Assembly: GCF_003234965.1 (NCBI RefSeq)
Contig: NZ_QKVK01000004.1
Span: 301,038 to 365,037, forward strand
Length of the DNA: 64,000 nt
Direction of reading: 5' to 3'
Source: Aestuariivirga litoralis
Lineage (GTDB): Bacteria; Pseudomonadota; Alphaproteobacteria; Rhizobiales; Aestuariivirgaceae
In this document: positions 9,327 to 20,336 of the stretch, piece by piece
How positions within the stretch are numbered: the stretch's first letter is position 1
How the letters are laid out: the number at the start of each line of letters is the position of its first letter
Program-made: the position numbers and the translations under genes
The notes under the pieces: generated by a model
What the model saw: the letters and a program-made list of their open reading frames with translations, nothing else
Databases searched by the model: none
Told to the model about the DNA's origin: nothing

Positions 9327-10483
9327 GGCAGCGCCTTCTCGACGAGCCTCGCCCAGAAGGCGGGGCCCTTCACCAGAAGCGCGTCGTTGAAGTTATAACC
9401 GGGGTCGTGAAGCATCGGCCCCGGCCCCGCCCCCAGGCCGAAATAGCAGGACGGCACGACTTCCTGCATGGCGGAGAAGTCTTCCGAGAACATGAAGGGG
9501 CCCCGCATGTCGACCTTGGTGGGGTCCTGCCCCATCTCCAGCGCCACCGCGCGCACCAGCGCCGCTTCGTCCGGGGTGTTGAACCCGGCGGGGTAGCTCC
9601 AGCTGTCGAGGCCAATCTGTACATCCGCCGTGCAGCCATAGGATTTGGCATGCGCCATGGCGAGTTCCTTGATGCGGGTGAGCACCAGATCGCGCACCGG
9701 CTTCGTCACGGTGCGCACGCCGACCAGCAGCCGCACCTCTTCCGGGATGACCGTCGCCATGGACCCGCCATTGATCGCACCAACGGTGACGACCGCCGGA
9801 TCATGCGGATCGAGGTTGCGGGAGACGACCGTCTGCAGCGCCAGCACGATGCTGGAGGCTGCGACGACCGGGTCCACCGACTTGTGCGGCAGCGCGCCAT
9901 GTCCACCCACACCCTGCACGACGATGGTGAAGACGTCGCAGGAGGCCGTGATCGGTCCCGGTCGCACGACGATCTGGCCTTCCGCCTCACCCGGCAGGTT
10001 GTGGAGCGCGAAGACACGGTCGCAGGGGAACCGGGTGAACAGCCCATCCTCGATCATGCGGAAGGCGCCACCCTCGTCTTCCTCCGATGGCTGGAAGATC
10101 AGCCGAACCGTTCCGTCGAAGTTCCGGTGCTCCGCGAGATAGCGCGCCAGCCCGAGCAGCATGGTCGTGTGCCCGTCATGCCCGCAGGCGTGCATCTTGC
10201 CGGGGTACTTCGATGCATAGGGCAGATTGGTCTGCTCCTGGATCGGCAGCGCATCCATGTCGGCGCGGATGCCGATGGTGCGGCCGGAGTTGCCGTTTCT
10301 GAGCGATGCCACCACGCCGGTCTTGGCGATGCCCGTGGCAACCTCGAATCCCAGCCTTCGGCATTCGTCGGCCACGATCCCGGCCGTGCGTTCCTCCTGG
10401 AACAGCATTTCGGGATGGGCGTGGAGATCATGCCGGATGGCCGTGAGATCGGGCAAGTGCTTCTTGAGAACGTCCTCGATCAT
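9317..10483 (-). CDS. M20-family amidohydrolase (hippurate hydrolase / N-acyl amino acid deacylase type)
   Basis: A 388-residue cytoplasmic metallohydrolase expected to cleave N-acyl or peptide amides. Metal-binding motifs are visible: HAHPE near the start, ACGHDGHT, and MFSEDFSAM near the C-terminus; a dimerisation lid domain lies between. The ATG at 10483 overlaps the TGA of the upstream permease (ATGA), so translation is coupled to the amino acid importer. This suggests that the imported ligand is an acylated amino acid or dipeptide. The exact substrate is not readable. Confidence 0.88.
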   Translation of the reverse strand: MIEDVLKKHLPDLTAIRHDLHAHPEMLFQEERTAGIVADECRRLGFEVATGIAKTGVVASLRNGNSGRTIGIRADMDALPIQEQTNLPYASKYPGKMHACGHDGHTTMLLGLARYLAEHRNFDGTVRLIFQPSEEDEGGAFRMIEDGLFTRFPCDRVFALHNLPGEAEGQIVVRPGPITASCDVFTIVVQGVGGHGALPHKSVDPVVAASSIVLALQTVVSRNLDPHDPAVVTVGAINGGSMATVIPEEVRLLVGVRTVTKPVRDLVLTRIKELAMAHAKSYGCTADVQIGLDSWSYPAGFNTPDEAALVRAVALEMGQDPTKVDMRGPFMFSEDFSAMQEVVPSCYFGLGAGPGPMLHDPGYNFNDALLVKGPAFWARLVEKALPQA

Positions 10484-11280
10484 CGCTTTTGCGGCACTTT
10501 CTTCTCGATGTAGCTGAAGGCCCAGACGGTGAGGAAGGTCAGGCACATGTAAATCACGGCAAGCAGCATCAGCGGCTCGTAGACGATGTAGGTGTCCTGG
10601 GTGATGCGGTTGCGCACGACGCCCGCAAGGTCCATCACCGTCACCGTCATGGCAAGCGGCGTAGCCTTGAGCTGCAGGACCACCTCGCCGGCCAGCGTCG
10701 GCAGCACGAGACGAACAGCACGGGGGAACCACACCCGGGTCAGCACCTTCCAGGGCGACATGCCGAAGGAACGCGCGGCCTCCAGCTCTCCCCGCGGAAC
10801 ACCGAGGAACGCGCCGCGCATGATCTCGCCCTCATAACCCGCGAAGCTGAGGGTGAAGGCAAGCAGCGCATACCAGAAGGCATCAAGCCGGATGAGCCAT
10901 CGGAAGTCCTGGCGGAACTCGGGGAACACGCTGGCGAGCTGGGGAAACAGGGACCCGAGCCCATAATAGATGAGCCACAGCTGCAGCAGCAGCGGTGTGC
11001 CGCGGATCACGGTGCAGAAGCCGCGTGCGATGGCAGCAAGCCAGCGGGGCCCCGTCACCTGCACCAGCCCGATGGGGATGGCAAGGATCATGCCCAGCAC
11101 GCAGGAGAACACCCACAGGAGCAGAGTCAGCCAGAGGCCGCGGATCAGCAGCGGGTAATAGGTGGCCATCCAGCTCCACTGCGACACCTTCAGCAGCCAG
11201 TAGATGATGCCGGTGAGCAATGCCACCAGCAGCAGCACGACCAGGCTTTTGACGATCAGCTTGAACACGTCGAAGCTCAT
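10480..11280 (-). CDS. polar amino acid ABC transporter permease (HisM/GlnP type)
   Basis: A 266-residue inner-membrane permease with five or so transmembrane segments. The HEAAR-like cytoplasmic loop reads ELEAARSFGMSPWKVLTRV, the surface that contacts the ATPase. It overlaps the preceding permease and the following amidohydrolase by ATGA junctions, forming a tightly coupled operon. An N-terminal hydrophobic segment before the permease core makes it longer than the partner permease. Confidence 0.9.
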   Translation of the reverse strand: MSFDVFKLIVKSLVVLLLVALLTGIIYWLLKVSQWSWMATYYPLLIRGLWLTLLLWVFSCVLGMILAIPIGLVQVTGPRWLAAIARGFCTVIRGTPLLLQLWLIYYGLGSLFPQLASVFPEFRQDFRWLIRLDAFWYALLAFTLSFAGYEGEIMRGAFLGVPRGELEAARSFGMSPWKVLTRVWFPRAVRLVLPTLAGEVVLQLKATPLAMTVTVMDLAGVVRNRITQDTYIVYEPLMLLAVIYMCLTFLTVWAFSYIEKKVPQKR

Positions 11281-11999
11281 GTCAGCTTCCTCTGGCCGCG
11301 CCGCACGCGCTTTTCGAGCATCGCGAAGCCGCGCTGCGACACCAGCGTGATGATCAGGTACACGAGGCCAGCGGCCATGAAGAAGGTGAAATACATCTTG
11401 GTGTTGCCGGCCGCCTGGCGGGTGGCCAGCGCCAGCTCGGTGTAGCCGACGACGGCGATCAGTGCCGTATCCTTGGTGACGATGAGCCAGAGATTGGCGA
11501 GCCCCGGAATGGCATAGGGCAGCATCGACGGCAGCGTGATCCGGCGGAAGATCAGCCAGGGCGACATGCCGTAGGCCCTCGCGGCCTCCATCTGGCCAAC
11601 CGGGATGGCCTGGATCGCAGCGCGCAGCACCTCGGTGGAATAGGCGCCCTGGACGAAACCGAGTACCAGCACGGCGGCGGCAAAGCCGTTGATCGCGATG
11701 GCCGAGAAGCCCGAGCTTTCGAGCAGCTGGTTCAACGTTGCCGTGCCGGCGTAATAAAGGATGAGGATGAGGATCAGCTCAGGCACGGCGCGCACCAGCG
11801 TGGTGTAACCCTGCATGATGGTGCGCGTCAGGGTGCTGCCATAGAGCTTCGACATCGCGCCGATGACGCCGATGATCAGACCCAGCGCATAGGCCAGAAG
11901 CGCGATGGCCACGCTGACGGAGGCTCCGAACAGCAGCTCGTCGCCATAGCCGGTGGGGCCGAACGACAGTATTTCCGGAAATCCGGGTTGACCGGCCAT
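11277..11999 (-). CDS. polar amino acid ABC transporter permease (HisQ type)
   Basis: A 240-residue membrane partner of the downstream permease. It carries the coupling loop MEAARAYGMSPWLIFRRI and the conserved TTLVRAVPELIL segment of the polar amino acid permease family. It starts 60 bases after the binding-protein gene, with a strong hairpin in between, and ends in an ATGA overlap with the second permease. Confidence 0.9.
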   Translation of the reverse strand: MAGQPGFPEILSFGPTGYGDELLFGASVSVAIALLAYALGLIIGVIGAMSKLYGSTLTRTIMQGYTTLVRAVPELILILILYYAGTATLNQLLESSGFSAIAINGFAAAVLVLGFVQGAYSTEVLRAAIQAIPVGQMEAARAYGMSPWLIFRRITLPSMLPYAIPGLANLWLIVTKDTALIAVVGYTELALATRQAAGNTKMYFTFFMAAGLVYLIITLVSQRGFAMLEKRVRRGQRKLT

Positions 12000-12018
12000 G
12001 GGCGCCCCTGGTCAGGAA

Positions 12019-12047
12019 CCTGCGCGGAAACCATCTTTCCGCGCAGG
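12019..12047 (-). terminator. intercistronic hairpin between binding protein and permease
   Basis: A perfect 12-bp inverted repeat (12019-12030 with 12036-12047, 5-base loop) with no U-run. In ABC importer operons such hairpins usually protect the binding-protein message or partly attenuate the permease genes. That role is inferred from position. Confidence 0.55.
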
Positions 12048-12059
12048 CACGCAGCTACG

Positions 12060-12860
12060 TTACTTGTTTTCGGGAGTGACGAGAATGCCCTGCAGTTCCG
12101 GATAGTTCACCGTGATCTCCGCGAACTTCTTCTGCTTCGCCAGTTCGGCGATGGCGGCGTTGATCTTCTCCTTAAGCGCCGTGTCTTCCTTGCGCACACC
12201 GGCCCCGACACCCATGCCCAGAACCGAGATGTCGTCCGGAACGGTGCCCTTCAGCTCGCAGCACTGCTTGCCCTGGTCGGATTTCAGGAAGGCATCCAGC
12301 GCGGTGGAATCGGCCTGCACATAGTCGACACGCCCTGCAGCCAGGTCGTTGTTGGCCTCGTCCTGCGTGGAATAGGTCTTCACTTCCGCACCGGCGGCGG
12401 CGAAATACTTCTGCGCGTAACGCTCATGGGTGGTCGAGACCTGAACGCCCACAACCTTGCCCTTGAGGTGCTCCGGCGAGATGTTGGTGTCGCCATCCTT
12501 CTGGCCGATCAGGTTCGACGGCGTGTTGTAGTACATGTCCGAAAAGTCGATGGTCTTCTTGCGCTCATCGGTGATCGACATGGACGACCAGATGACGTCG
12601 ATCTGCTTCGAGGTCAGCGCGGGGATGATGCCGTCCCACGCCACTTCCACGAGTTCGCACTTCTCGTTCATCTGGGCGCAGAGGGCGTTCATCAGGTCGA
12701 TTTCCCAGCCGACCCACTTGCCGGAAGCATCCTTCGAGCTGTAGGGCGCATAGGGCTCGGCCGCGACGCCGAACTTGATGTCGGCCATGGCGGCGGTGGA
12801 GGCGCTGGCCAGCAGGCCAAGGGCCGCGGCTGCCATGACGATGCGACGGTTAAGCTTCAT
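12060..12860 (-). CDS. periplasmic polar amino acid-binding protein
   Basis: A 266-residue solute-binding protein of family 3. A Sec signal peptide (about 26 residues, ending ASTAAMA) precedes DIKFGVAAEPYAPY, and the WVGWEIDLMNALC segment is typical of arginine/ornithine/lysine-type binders. The usual two lobes are present. It captures ligand in the periplasm for the adjacent permeases; spacing to the ATPase gene upstream is 68 bases. Confidence 0.92.
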   Translation of the reverse strand: MKLNRRIVMAAAALGLLASASTAAMADIKFGVAAEPYAPYSSKDASGKWVGWEIDLMNALCAQMNEKCELVEVAWDGIIPALTSKQIDVIWSSMSITDERKKTIDFSDMYYNTPSNLIGQKDGDTNISPEHLKGKVVGVQVSTTHERYAQKYFAAAGAEVKTYSTQDEANNDLAAGRVDYVQADSTALDAFLKSDQGKQCCELKGTVPDDISVLGMGVGAGVRKEDTALKEKINAAIAELAKQKKFAEITVNYPELQGILVTPENK

Positions 12861-12928
12861 TCACGTTACTCCCTGTTTTCCGGGCGGCTTGAAGGCCCGG
12901 TTTGTTGAAGGCACTTGTCACGTTCCGC

Positions 12929-13729
12929 TCAGGCATGTGCCGAGGAAACGAACTGGCGGCAACGGTCGCTGCGGGGCGAACCGAAGACCTGCGATGGCGG
13001 CCCCTCCTCCTCGATCACCCCCTTGTAGAGATAGATCACGTGGCTGGAGACGCTGCGGGCAAACTTCATTTCGTGGGTGACGAGGATCATGGTGCGGCCC
13101 TCATCGGCAAGGTCGCGGATGACCTTCAGCACCTCGCCCACCAGCTCGGGGTCGAGCGCCGAGGTGGGTTCATCGAAGAGCATGACCTTCGGCTCCATGC
13201 ACAGCGCGCGTGCGATGGCGGCACGCTGCTGCTGGCCGCCGGAGAGAAAGGCCGGATACTGGTCGCGCTTCTCGAACAGGCCGACCTTGTGGAGCAGCTT
13301 CTCCGCGCGCTCGATGGCTTCCGCCCGCGGCACGCCCAGCACATGAACCGGGGCCTCGATCACGTTCTGCAGCACGGTCATGTGCTGCCAGAGATTGAAG
13401 CTCTGGAAGACCATGCCGAGCCGCGTGCGGATACGCTCCAGCTGCTTGCGGTCCGAGGGGTGCAGGTCGCCGTCCTTGTGGCGGGCGAGCGCAACCTTTT
13501 CGCCCGTCACCTCGATCTGGCCCTGGGTGGGCATCTCGAGGAAGTTGATGCAGCGGAGGAAGGTGGACTTGCCGGATCCCGACGCACCGATCATCGAGAC
13601 GACCGACCCCTCGCGCGCCGTGAGCGAAACGCCCTTCAGAACCTCGAGCTCGCCGAATTTCTTGTGAAGGTCGGTGACCTGCACCGCCACCGGGCGGTCA
13701 GCCATGACCTTCGCTGCAGCGTTTTCCAC
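12929..13729 (-). CDS. polar amino acid ABC transporter ATP-binding protein
   Basis: The ATPase of the importer and first gene of its operon. Walker A GASGSGKST, signature LSGGQQQR and Walker B VMLFDEPTSALDP are intact. The start is uncertain: I favour the GTG at 13729, which has GGGGAG seven bases upstream; ATG 13705 (MADRPVAVQV) and GTG 13744 are alternatives. About 266 residues, standard for HisP/GlnQ relatives. Confidence 0.9.
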   Translation of the reverse strand: MENAAAKVMADRPVAVQVTDLHKKFGELEVLKGVSLTAREGSVVSMIGASGSGKSTFLRCINFLEMPTQGQIEVTGEKVALARHKDGDLHPSDRKQLERIRTRLGMVFQSFNLWQHMTVLQNVIEAPVHVLGVPRAEAIERAEKLLHKVGLFEKRDQYPAFLSGGQQQRAAIARALCMEPKVMLFDEPTSALDPELVGEVLKVIRDLADEGRTMILVTHEMKFARSVSSHVIYLYKGVIEEEGPPSQVFGSPRSDRCRQFVSSAHA

Positions 13730-13787
13730 GCCTCGTCTCCCCACCGGGCCGGTTCGACCCTTGTTCTTCTGCGTCGTACAATAACAA

Positions 13788-13826
13788 GAAAACCGGCGAC
13801 TGCAATTGGACAGTACGCCGGTTTTC
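13788..13826 (-). terminator. terminator of the clpS-clpA operon
   Basis: An 11-bp perfect stem (13788-13798 with 13816-13826) enclosing a 17-base loop. Read on the minus strand it ends CGCCGGTTTTC followed by TTGTTATT, a U-rich tail. It lies 32 bases past the clpA stop codon and before the amino acid importer operon. Confidence 0.65.
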
Positions 13827-13857
13827 CTTCATTTTCCCGTCGCTTCGACGTGATTAC

Positions 13858-16278
<2,421 letters not shown>

Positions 16279-16282
16279 TGGC

Positions 16283-16606
16283 CTATTCCTTTTCCATCGT
16301 GCACTGGAGGGGATGCTGGTGGTTGCGGGCGAAATCCATGACCTGGGTCACCTTGGTCTCCGCCACCTCGAATGTGTAGACCCCGCAGACGCCGACGCCC
16401 TTCTGGTGGACGTGCAGCATGATGCGGGTCGCCTCGTCGCGTCCCTTGCCGAAGAACCGCTCGAGCACGTGCACGACGAATTCCATCGGCGTGTAGTCGT
16501 CGTTGAGCAGCAGCACCTTGTAGAGCGAAGGCTTTTTGGTCTTCGCCTCCGTCCGGGTGATCACCCCTGTCTGATTTTCGTCTCTGTGGTTGGGCTGCTT
16601 CGGCAT
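16283..16606 (-). CDS. clpS: ClpS, N-end rule adaptor for ClpAP
   Basis: A 107-residue adaptor that binds N-degron residues and the ClpA N domain. The core [17 protein letters not shown] contains the N-degron pocket residues, preceded by the flexible N-terminal arm that enters the ClpA pore. The only sensible start is ATG 16606. No ribosome binding site precedes it; instead a TATAAT lies 7 bases upstream, suggesting a leaderless transcript. It forms an operon with clpA. Confidence 0.96.
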   Translation of the reverse strand: MPKQPNHRDENQTGVITRTEAKTKKPSLYKVLLLNDDYTPMEFVVHVLERFFGKGRDEATRIMLHVHQKGVGVCGVYTFEVAETKVTQVMDFARNHQHPLQCTMEKE

Positions 16607-16613
16607 GAGAGCG

Positions 16614-16619
16614 ATTATA
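16614..16619 (-). promoter_or_regulatory. consensus -10 element placed for leaderless clpS transcription
   Basis: On the minus strand the sequence reads TATAATCGCTCTCATG, so the -10 ends 7 bases before the clpS ATG. Initiation 6-7 bases downstream of a -10 would begin at or next to the A of the start codon. The -35 is weak (TCCACA at 18 bases). Confidence 0.5.
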
Positions 16620-16832
16620 TAGGTGCTTCGCCCCGAATGTGGAGGGGGTATTCTCGGCCAAATTCGGGCACTGCTGTTTCACCGGATACGCAGGGCGGGT
16701 GGCATTGGTTTCACTCAGGCTGGGGCTCGCGGGAGAAAGGCTCTCGTTCACAGCAGAACCCGCCGCAACCGGCAGAGTTCCCAGCCGACGCCTGCCCGGA
16801 AATTGTGCGCCGCGACAGGTTTCCGGGCCGCC

Positions 16833-17651
16833 TCAGCCCCGGGCAAGCTCCAGCAGGCGGAGGGTCATGGGGTGGCGGGGACGAGCCAGCAGGTCTCCGA
16901 TGCTGAAGTGGTTCTCTCCCGCCACCTCCTCATAACGGCAGGGAAGCCCGAAACCTGCCCAGCCCGCTGCGAGCGAGCGGGCCTGGCGACGGAACTCGAA
17001 GCTCTCCTCGGCGCCCACCCAGCTGTCAAAGGGGATGCGGCTGGGCATCGGCCAGAACAGCGGGCTCGCCGCCATGGCCGCGGCGGCGGAGAGCCGCAGA
17101 TCGTCATTATAGGGCGTCACCATCAGCGGGCGGAGGTCGAACAGCCCGCTGACCGCCAGACAGGCCTGGATCAGGTCCTGGCGGGCGCCATAGAGCTGCC
17201 ATTCGGTGGCTGCCATGGCGGCGGCAAGGTGACCTCCGGCGGAATGGCCCGTCACCACCAGCCGCCGTCCGCTGCGCTGCCCGAGGAACAGGCAGCACTG
17301 GCGAAGCTCGTCGATGATGTCGGCGACCGTCACATCCGGGCAGAGGCTGTATCCCGGAACCGCGACGTCGAAGCCCGCCGCATTGGCGGGACCTGCCACA
17401 TGGCTGAAGGTCGACTTGTCGAAGCTCCGCCAGTAGCCGCCATGGATGAAGACGATGACGGGCCCCTGCCCCTGGCCGCCATCAGCCGGGAACAGGTCGA
17501 CCCGGTTGCGCGGCCTGGCACCATAGGGGATGTCAAGTTCGCCTTCATGGCTGGCCCTGTAGGCCGACGCATCCTTGTGCCAGCGTGCGATGATCTCCGC
17601 ATGGTCCGGCACCATGGCGCGGTTGTTGTATTCGGCGGCAAGATCCATCAT
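16833..17651 (-). CDS. alpha/beta hydrolase, kynurenine formamidase-like (HGGYW type)
   Basis: About 272 residues from ATG 17651. FIHGGYWRS is the oxyanion-hole motif of the HGGXW arylformamidase family and VTGHSAGGHL holds the nucleophile Ser. The N-terminal EYNNRAMVPDH segment is also typical. The gene starts 13 bases after the deaminase stop codon, so the pair are probably co-transcribed. An ester or formamide substrate is likely; true kynurenine formamidase function is not supported by neighbouring tryptophan-pathway genes. Confidence 0.82.
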   Translation of the reverse strand: MMDLAAEYNNRAMVPDHAEIIARWHKDASAYRASHEGELDIPYGARPRNRVDLFPADGGQGQGPVIVFIHGGYWRSFDKSTFSHVAGPANAAGFDVAVPGYSLCPDVTVADIIDELRQCCLFLGQRSGRRLVVTGHSAGGHLAAAMAATEWQLYGARQDLIQACLAVSGLFDLRPLMVTPYNDDLRLSAAAAMAASPLFWPMPSRIPFDSWVGAEESFEFRRQARSLAAGWAGFGLPCRYEEVAGENHFSIGDLLARPRHPMTLRLLELARG

Positions 17652-17664
17652 GGCCGGGTTCTTA

Positions 17665-18993
17665 TCACAGGAACAGCTTTGCCGCCGCGCCATGGGCGGC
17701 GCGCAGCGCGGCGATGTCGATGCCGACCGGAAGGCCGTCGATGACCCGCCATTCGCCGGCCACCATCACCCGGTCGGCACGATGGGCGCCGCAGAGCACG
17801 AGGGCCGCCAGTGGATCACCGGCGCCCGAGAAGCGCAGCTCGTCGAGCCTGAACAGGGCCAGGTCCGCCTGCTTGCCGACCGCGATCTCCCCGATGTCGC
17901 TGCGCCCCAGGCAGCGGGCGGAACCTTGGGTGGCCCAGCGCAGCGCATCGAGATGGCTGACGGAGGCGTCATAGGTCAGGCGGTTGATCATCAGCGCATG
18001 GCGCACGCCCTCCATCAGGTTGGAGGAATCGTTCGAGGCCGAGCCATCGACCCCCAGTCCCACCGCCGCCCCGGCGGCCTCGAGCTCCCGGGTGCGGCAT
18101 TGGCCCGAGGCCAGCACCATGTTGGAGGTGGGGCAATGGCACACCCCCACGCCATGCCGGCCCAGCCGCTTCACGTCATCATCGGAAAAATGGATGCCAT
18201 GGGCCAGCCACGTGCGGTCATTGAGCCAGCCCACATCTTCCAGGTAATCGAGCGGACGCATGCCGAACATCGCCGTGCAGAAATCATCCTCGTCATGCGT
18301 TTCGGCGAGGTGGGTGTGCAGGCGGCAGTCATGCGTCTCGGCAAGGGCCCCGCAGGCGCACATCAGCGACTTGGTCACGCTGAAAGGCGAGCACGGCGCG
18401 AGCGCGATCTGGATCATCGCGCCCTCGCCGCGCTCGTGATACTTGCCGATCACGCGCTCGCAGTCGGCGAGGATCGTGTCCTCGTCCTGCACCACGGAAT
18501 CGGGCGGCAACCCGCCATCCTTCACCGACAGGTTCATCGACCCGCGGGTCACGGTCATCCGCAGGCCGAGGTTCCGCGCCTCCTCCACCTGGATGTCCAT
18601 CGCGTCGTCAAGCCCGCCCGGAAACAGGTAATGATGGTCGGAGGTGGTCGTGACACCCGACATCAGCAGCTCGGTGAGCGCCAGCCGGGTGGCGAGCCGC
18701 AGCGATTCGGGCGTCAGGCGTGACCACACCGGATAGAGCGCCCTCAGCCAGTCGAAGAGCTTCTTGTTGATGGCATCGGGGTGAGCCCGCGTCAGTGTCT
18801 GGTAGAAGTGGTGGTGGGTGTTGACCAGGCCGGGCAGCACCACGTGCTGCGATGCGTCAAAAACCTCGTCCACCGCCACGGATGGCCGTTGCCCCGACGT
18901 CAGCACTTCGGCGATCCTGCCGCCGCGCAGCACAATCCCGGCGGGTGCGTCAGCCATGATTGCCAGCGGCGATTTTATCCAGAGGCTGCGCAT
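17665..18993 (-). CDS. 8-oxoguanine deaminase / amidohydrolase-superfamily aminohydrolase
   Basis: Predicted to deaminate 8-oxoguanine to urate, or a related purine. The 442-residue TIM-barrel metalloenzyme has VNTHHHFYQTLTR (metal HxH), THLAETHDED, LAHGIH and VDGSASNDSSNL, the pattern of the Pa0142-type deaminases. ATG 18993 was chosen; an in-frame GTG at 19035 would add 14 residues. It is transcribed divergently from the putative polyamine importer operon. Confidence 0.85.
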   Translation of the reverse strand: MRSLWIKSPLAIMADAPAGIVLRGGRIAEVLTSGQRPSVAVDEVFDASQHVVLPGLVNTHHHFYQTLTRAHPDAINKKLFDWLRALYPVWSRLTPESLRLATRLALTELLMSGVTTTSDHHYLFPGGLDDAMDIQVEEARNLGLRMTVTRGSMNLSVKDGGLPPDSVVQDEDTILADCERVIGKYHERGEGAMIQIALAPCSPFSVTKSLMCACGALAETHDCRLHTHLAETHDEDDFCTAMFGMRPLDYLEDVGWLNDRTWLAHGIHFSDDDVKRLGRHGVGVCHCPTSNMVLASGQCRTRELEAAGAAVGLGVDGSASNDSSNLMEGVRHALMINRLTYDASVSHLDALRWATQGSARCLGRSDIGEIAVGKQADLALFRLDELRFSGAGDPLAALVLCGAHRADRVMVAGEWRVIDGLPVGIDIAALRAAHGAAAKLFL

Positions 18994-19114
18994 GACGATA
19001 CCTAAAGGTTTGCCGGGGTTGAAGTTTGGGTCCACTTCGGTTCACAATACATGGCACGGGCCAGATGGTGCTGCCAAGAAGCGCCTCACAATCGGCCCAA
19101 CAGGGAGCAGACAG

Positions 19115-20269
19115 ATGACCTTTATGAAGACAGCGATTTCATCGCTCGCCGCCCTCGCCGCCGTGGCGGGCCTCGCCATGGCGCAGGAGGCCAAGAAGGA
19201 GATCGGCCCAGGTGAAGGCCAGGTCGACATCGTGGCATGGCCGGGCTACATCGAGCGCGGCGAGACCGACAAGAACTATGACTGGGTGACCAGCTTCGAG
19301 AAGGACACGGGCTGCAAGGTCAACGTCAAGACCGCGGCCACCTCGGACGAGATGGTGACCCTGATGAACCAGGGCGGCTTCGACCTCGTCACCGCCTCGG
19401 GCGACGCCTCGCTGCGCCTCGTGGCCGGCAAGAAGGTGCAGCCCATCAACATTTCCCTCATCAAGGACTGGGGCACGCTGGACGACCGCCTGAAGGAAGC
19501 GCCCTGGCACACGGTCGACGGCGTCCACTATGGCGTGCCCTATCAGTGGGGCCCGAACGTCCTCGCCTACAACACCAACGTCTTCAAGGAAGCGCCGAAG
19601 AGCTGGGCCATCGTCTTCGAAGAGCAGAACCTGCCCGACGGCAAGTCGAACAAGGGCCGCGTCCAGGCCTTCGACGGCCCGATCTACGTGGCCGATGGCG
19701 CGCTCTACCTGATGAAGACCAAGCCGGAACTCGGCATCAAGAACCCCTATGAGCTGAACCAGGCGCAGTTCGATGCGGTCATCGCCCTCTTGAAGAACCA
19801 GCGCCAGCTGGTCGGCCGCTACTGGCATGATGCCATGGTGCAGATCGACGACTTCAAGAACGAGGGCGTCGTTGCCTCGGGCTCCTGGCCGTTCCAGGTG
19901 AACCTGCTGCAGGCCGACAAGCAGCCGGTCGCTTCGACCGTGCCGGAGGAAGGTGCCACGGGCTGGGCCGACACCACCATGATGCATGCCGAGGCGGCGC
20001 ACCCGAACTGTGCCTATCTGTGGATGAACCACTCGATCTCACCGAAGGTGCAGGGTGATCTCGCGGCCTGGTTCGGTTCGGTTCCCTCGGTTCCCGCCGC
20101 CTGCAAGGGCAACGAGCTCCTGACCGACGCCGGCTGCGCCACCAACGGCTTCGAGAACTTCGACAAGATCTGGTTCTGGCGCACGCCGACCGCGAAGTGC
20201 GAGGCGGAGGGCGGTTGCGTGCCCTACTCGCAGTGGGACAAGGCCTACCGAGAAGTCATGAGCCAGTAA
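19115..20269 (+). CDS. periplasmic substrate-binding protein, spermidine/putrescine type
   Basis: A 384-residue binding protein with a 23-residue signal peptide ending AGLAMA. The start of the mature part, VDIVAWPGYIERGE, and the C-terminal RTPTAKC segment resemble PotF/PotD-like binders. ATG 19115 has AGGGAG seven bases upstream; the longer open frame upstream has no family similarity. It is the first gene of a four-gene importer operon. Ligand identity is inferred from the family only. Confidence 0.88.
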   Translation: MTFMKTAISSLAALAAVAGLAMAQEAKKEIGPGEGQVDIVAWPGYIERGETDKNYDWVTSFEKDTGCKVNVKTAATSDEMVTLMNQGGFDLVTASGDASLRLVAGKKVQPINISLIKDWGTLDDRLKEAPWHTVDGVHYGVPYQWGPNVLAYNTNVFKEAPKSWAIVFEEQNLPDGKSNKGRVQAFDGPIYVADGALYLMKTKPELGIKNPYELNQAQFDAVIALLKNQRQLVGRYWHDAMVQIDDFKNEGVVASGSWPFQVNLLQADKQPVASTVPEEGATGWADTTMMHAEAAHPNCAYLWMNHSISPKVQGDLAAWFGSVPSVPAACKGNELLTDAGCATNGFENFDKIWFWRTPTAKCEAEGGCVPYSQWDKAYREVMSQ

Positions 20270-20292
20270 GGCTCGCAGCCCCAACCACGCTT

Positions 20293-20318
20293 GACCCCGG
20301 CCTCCGCAGGCCGGGGTC
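20293..20318 (+). terminator. intercistronic hairpin after the binding-protein gene
   Basis: An 11-bp perfect stem (20293-20303 with 20308-20318, 4-base loop) followed by TTCAGTTC. It could attenuate transcription or stabilise the upstream message so that the binding protein is made in excess over the permease. The equivalent hairpin in the amino acid importer operon is at 12019-12047. Confidence 0.6.
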
Positions 20319-20336
20319 TTCAGTTCAGGACCCATC

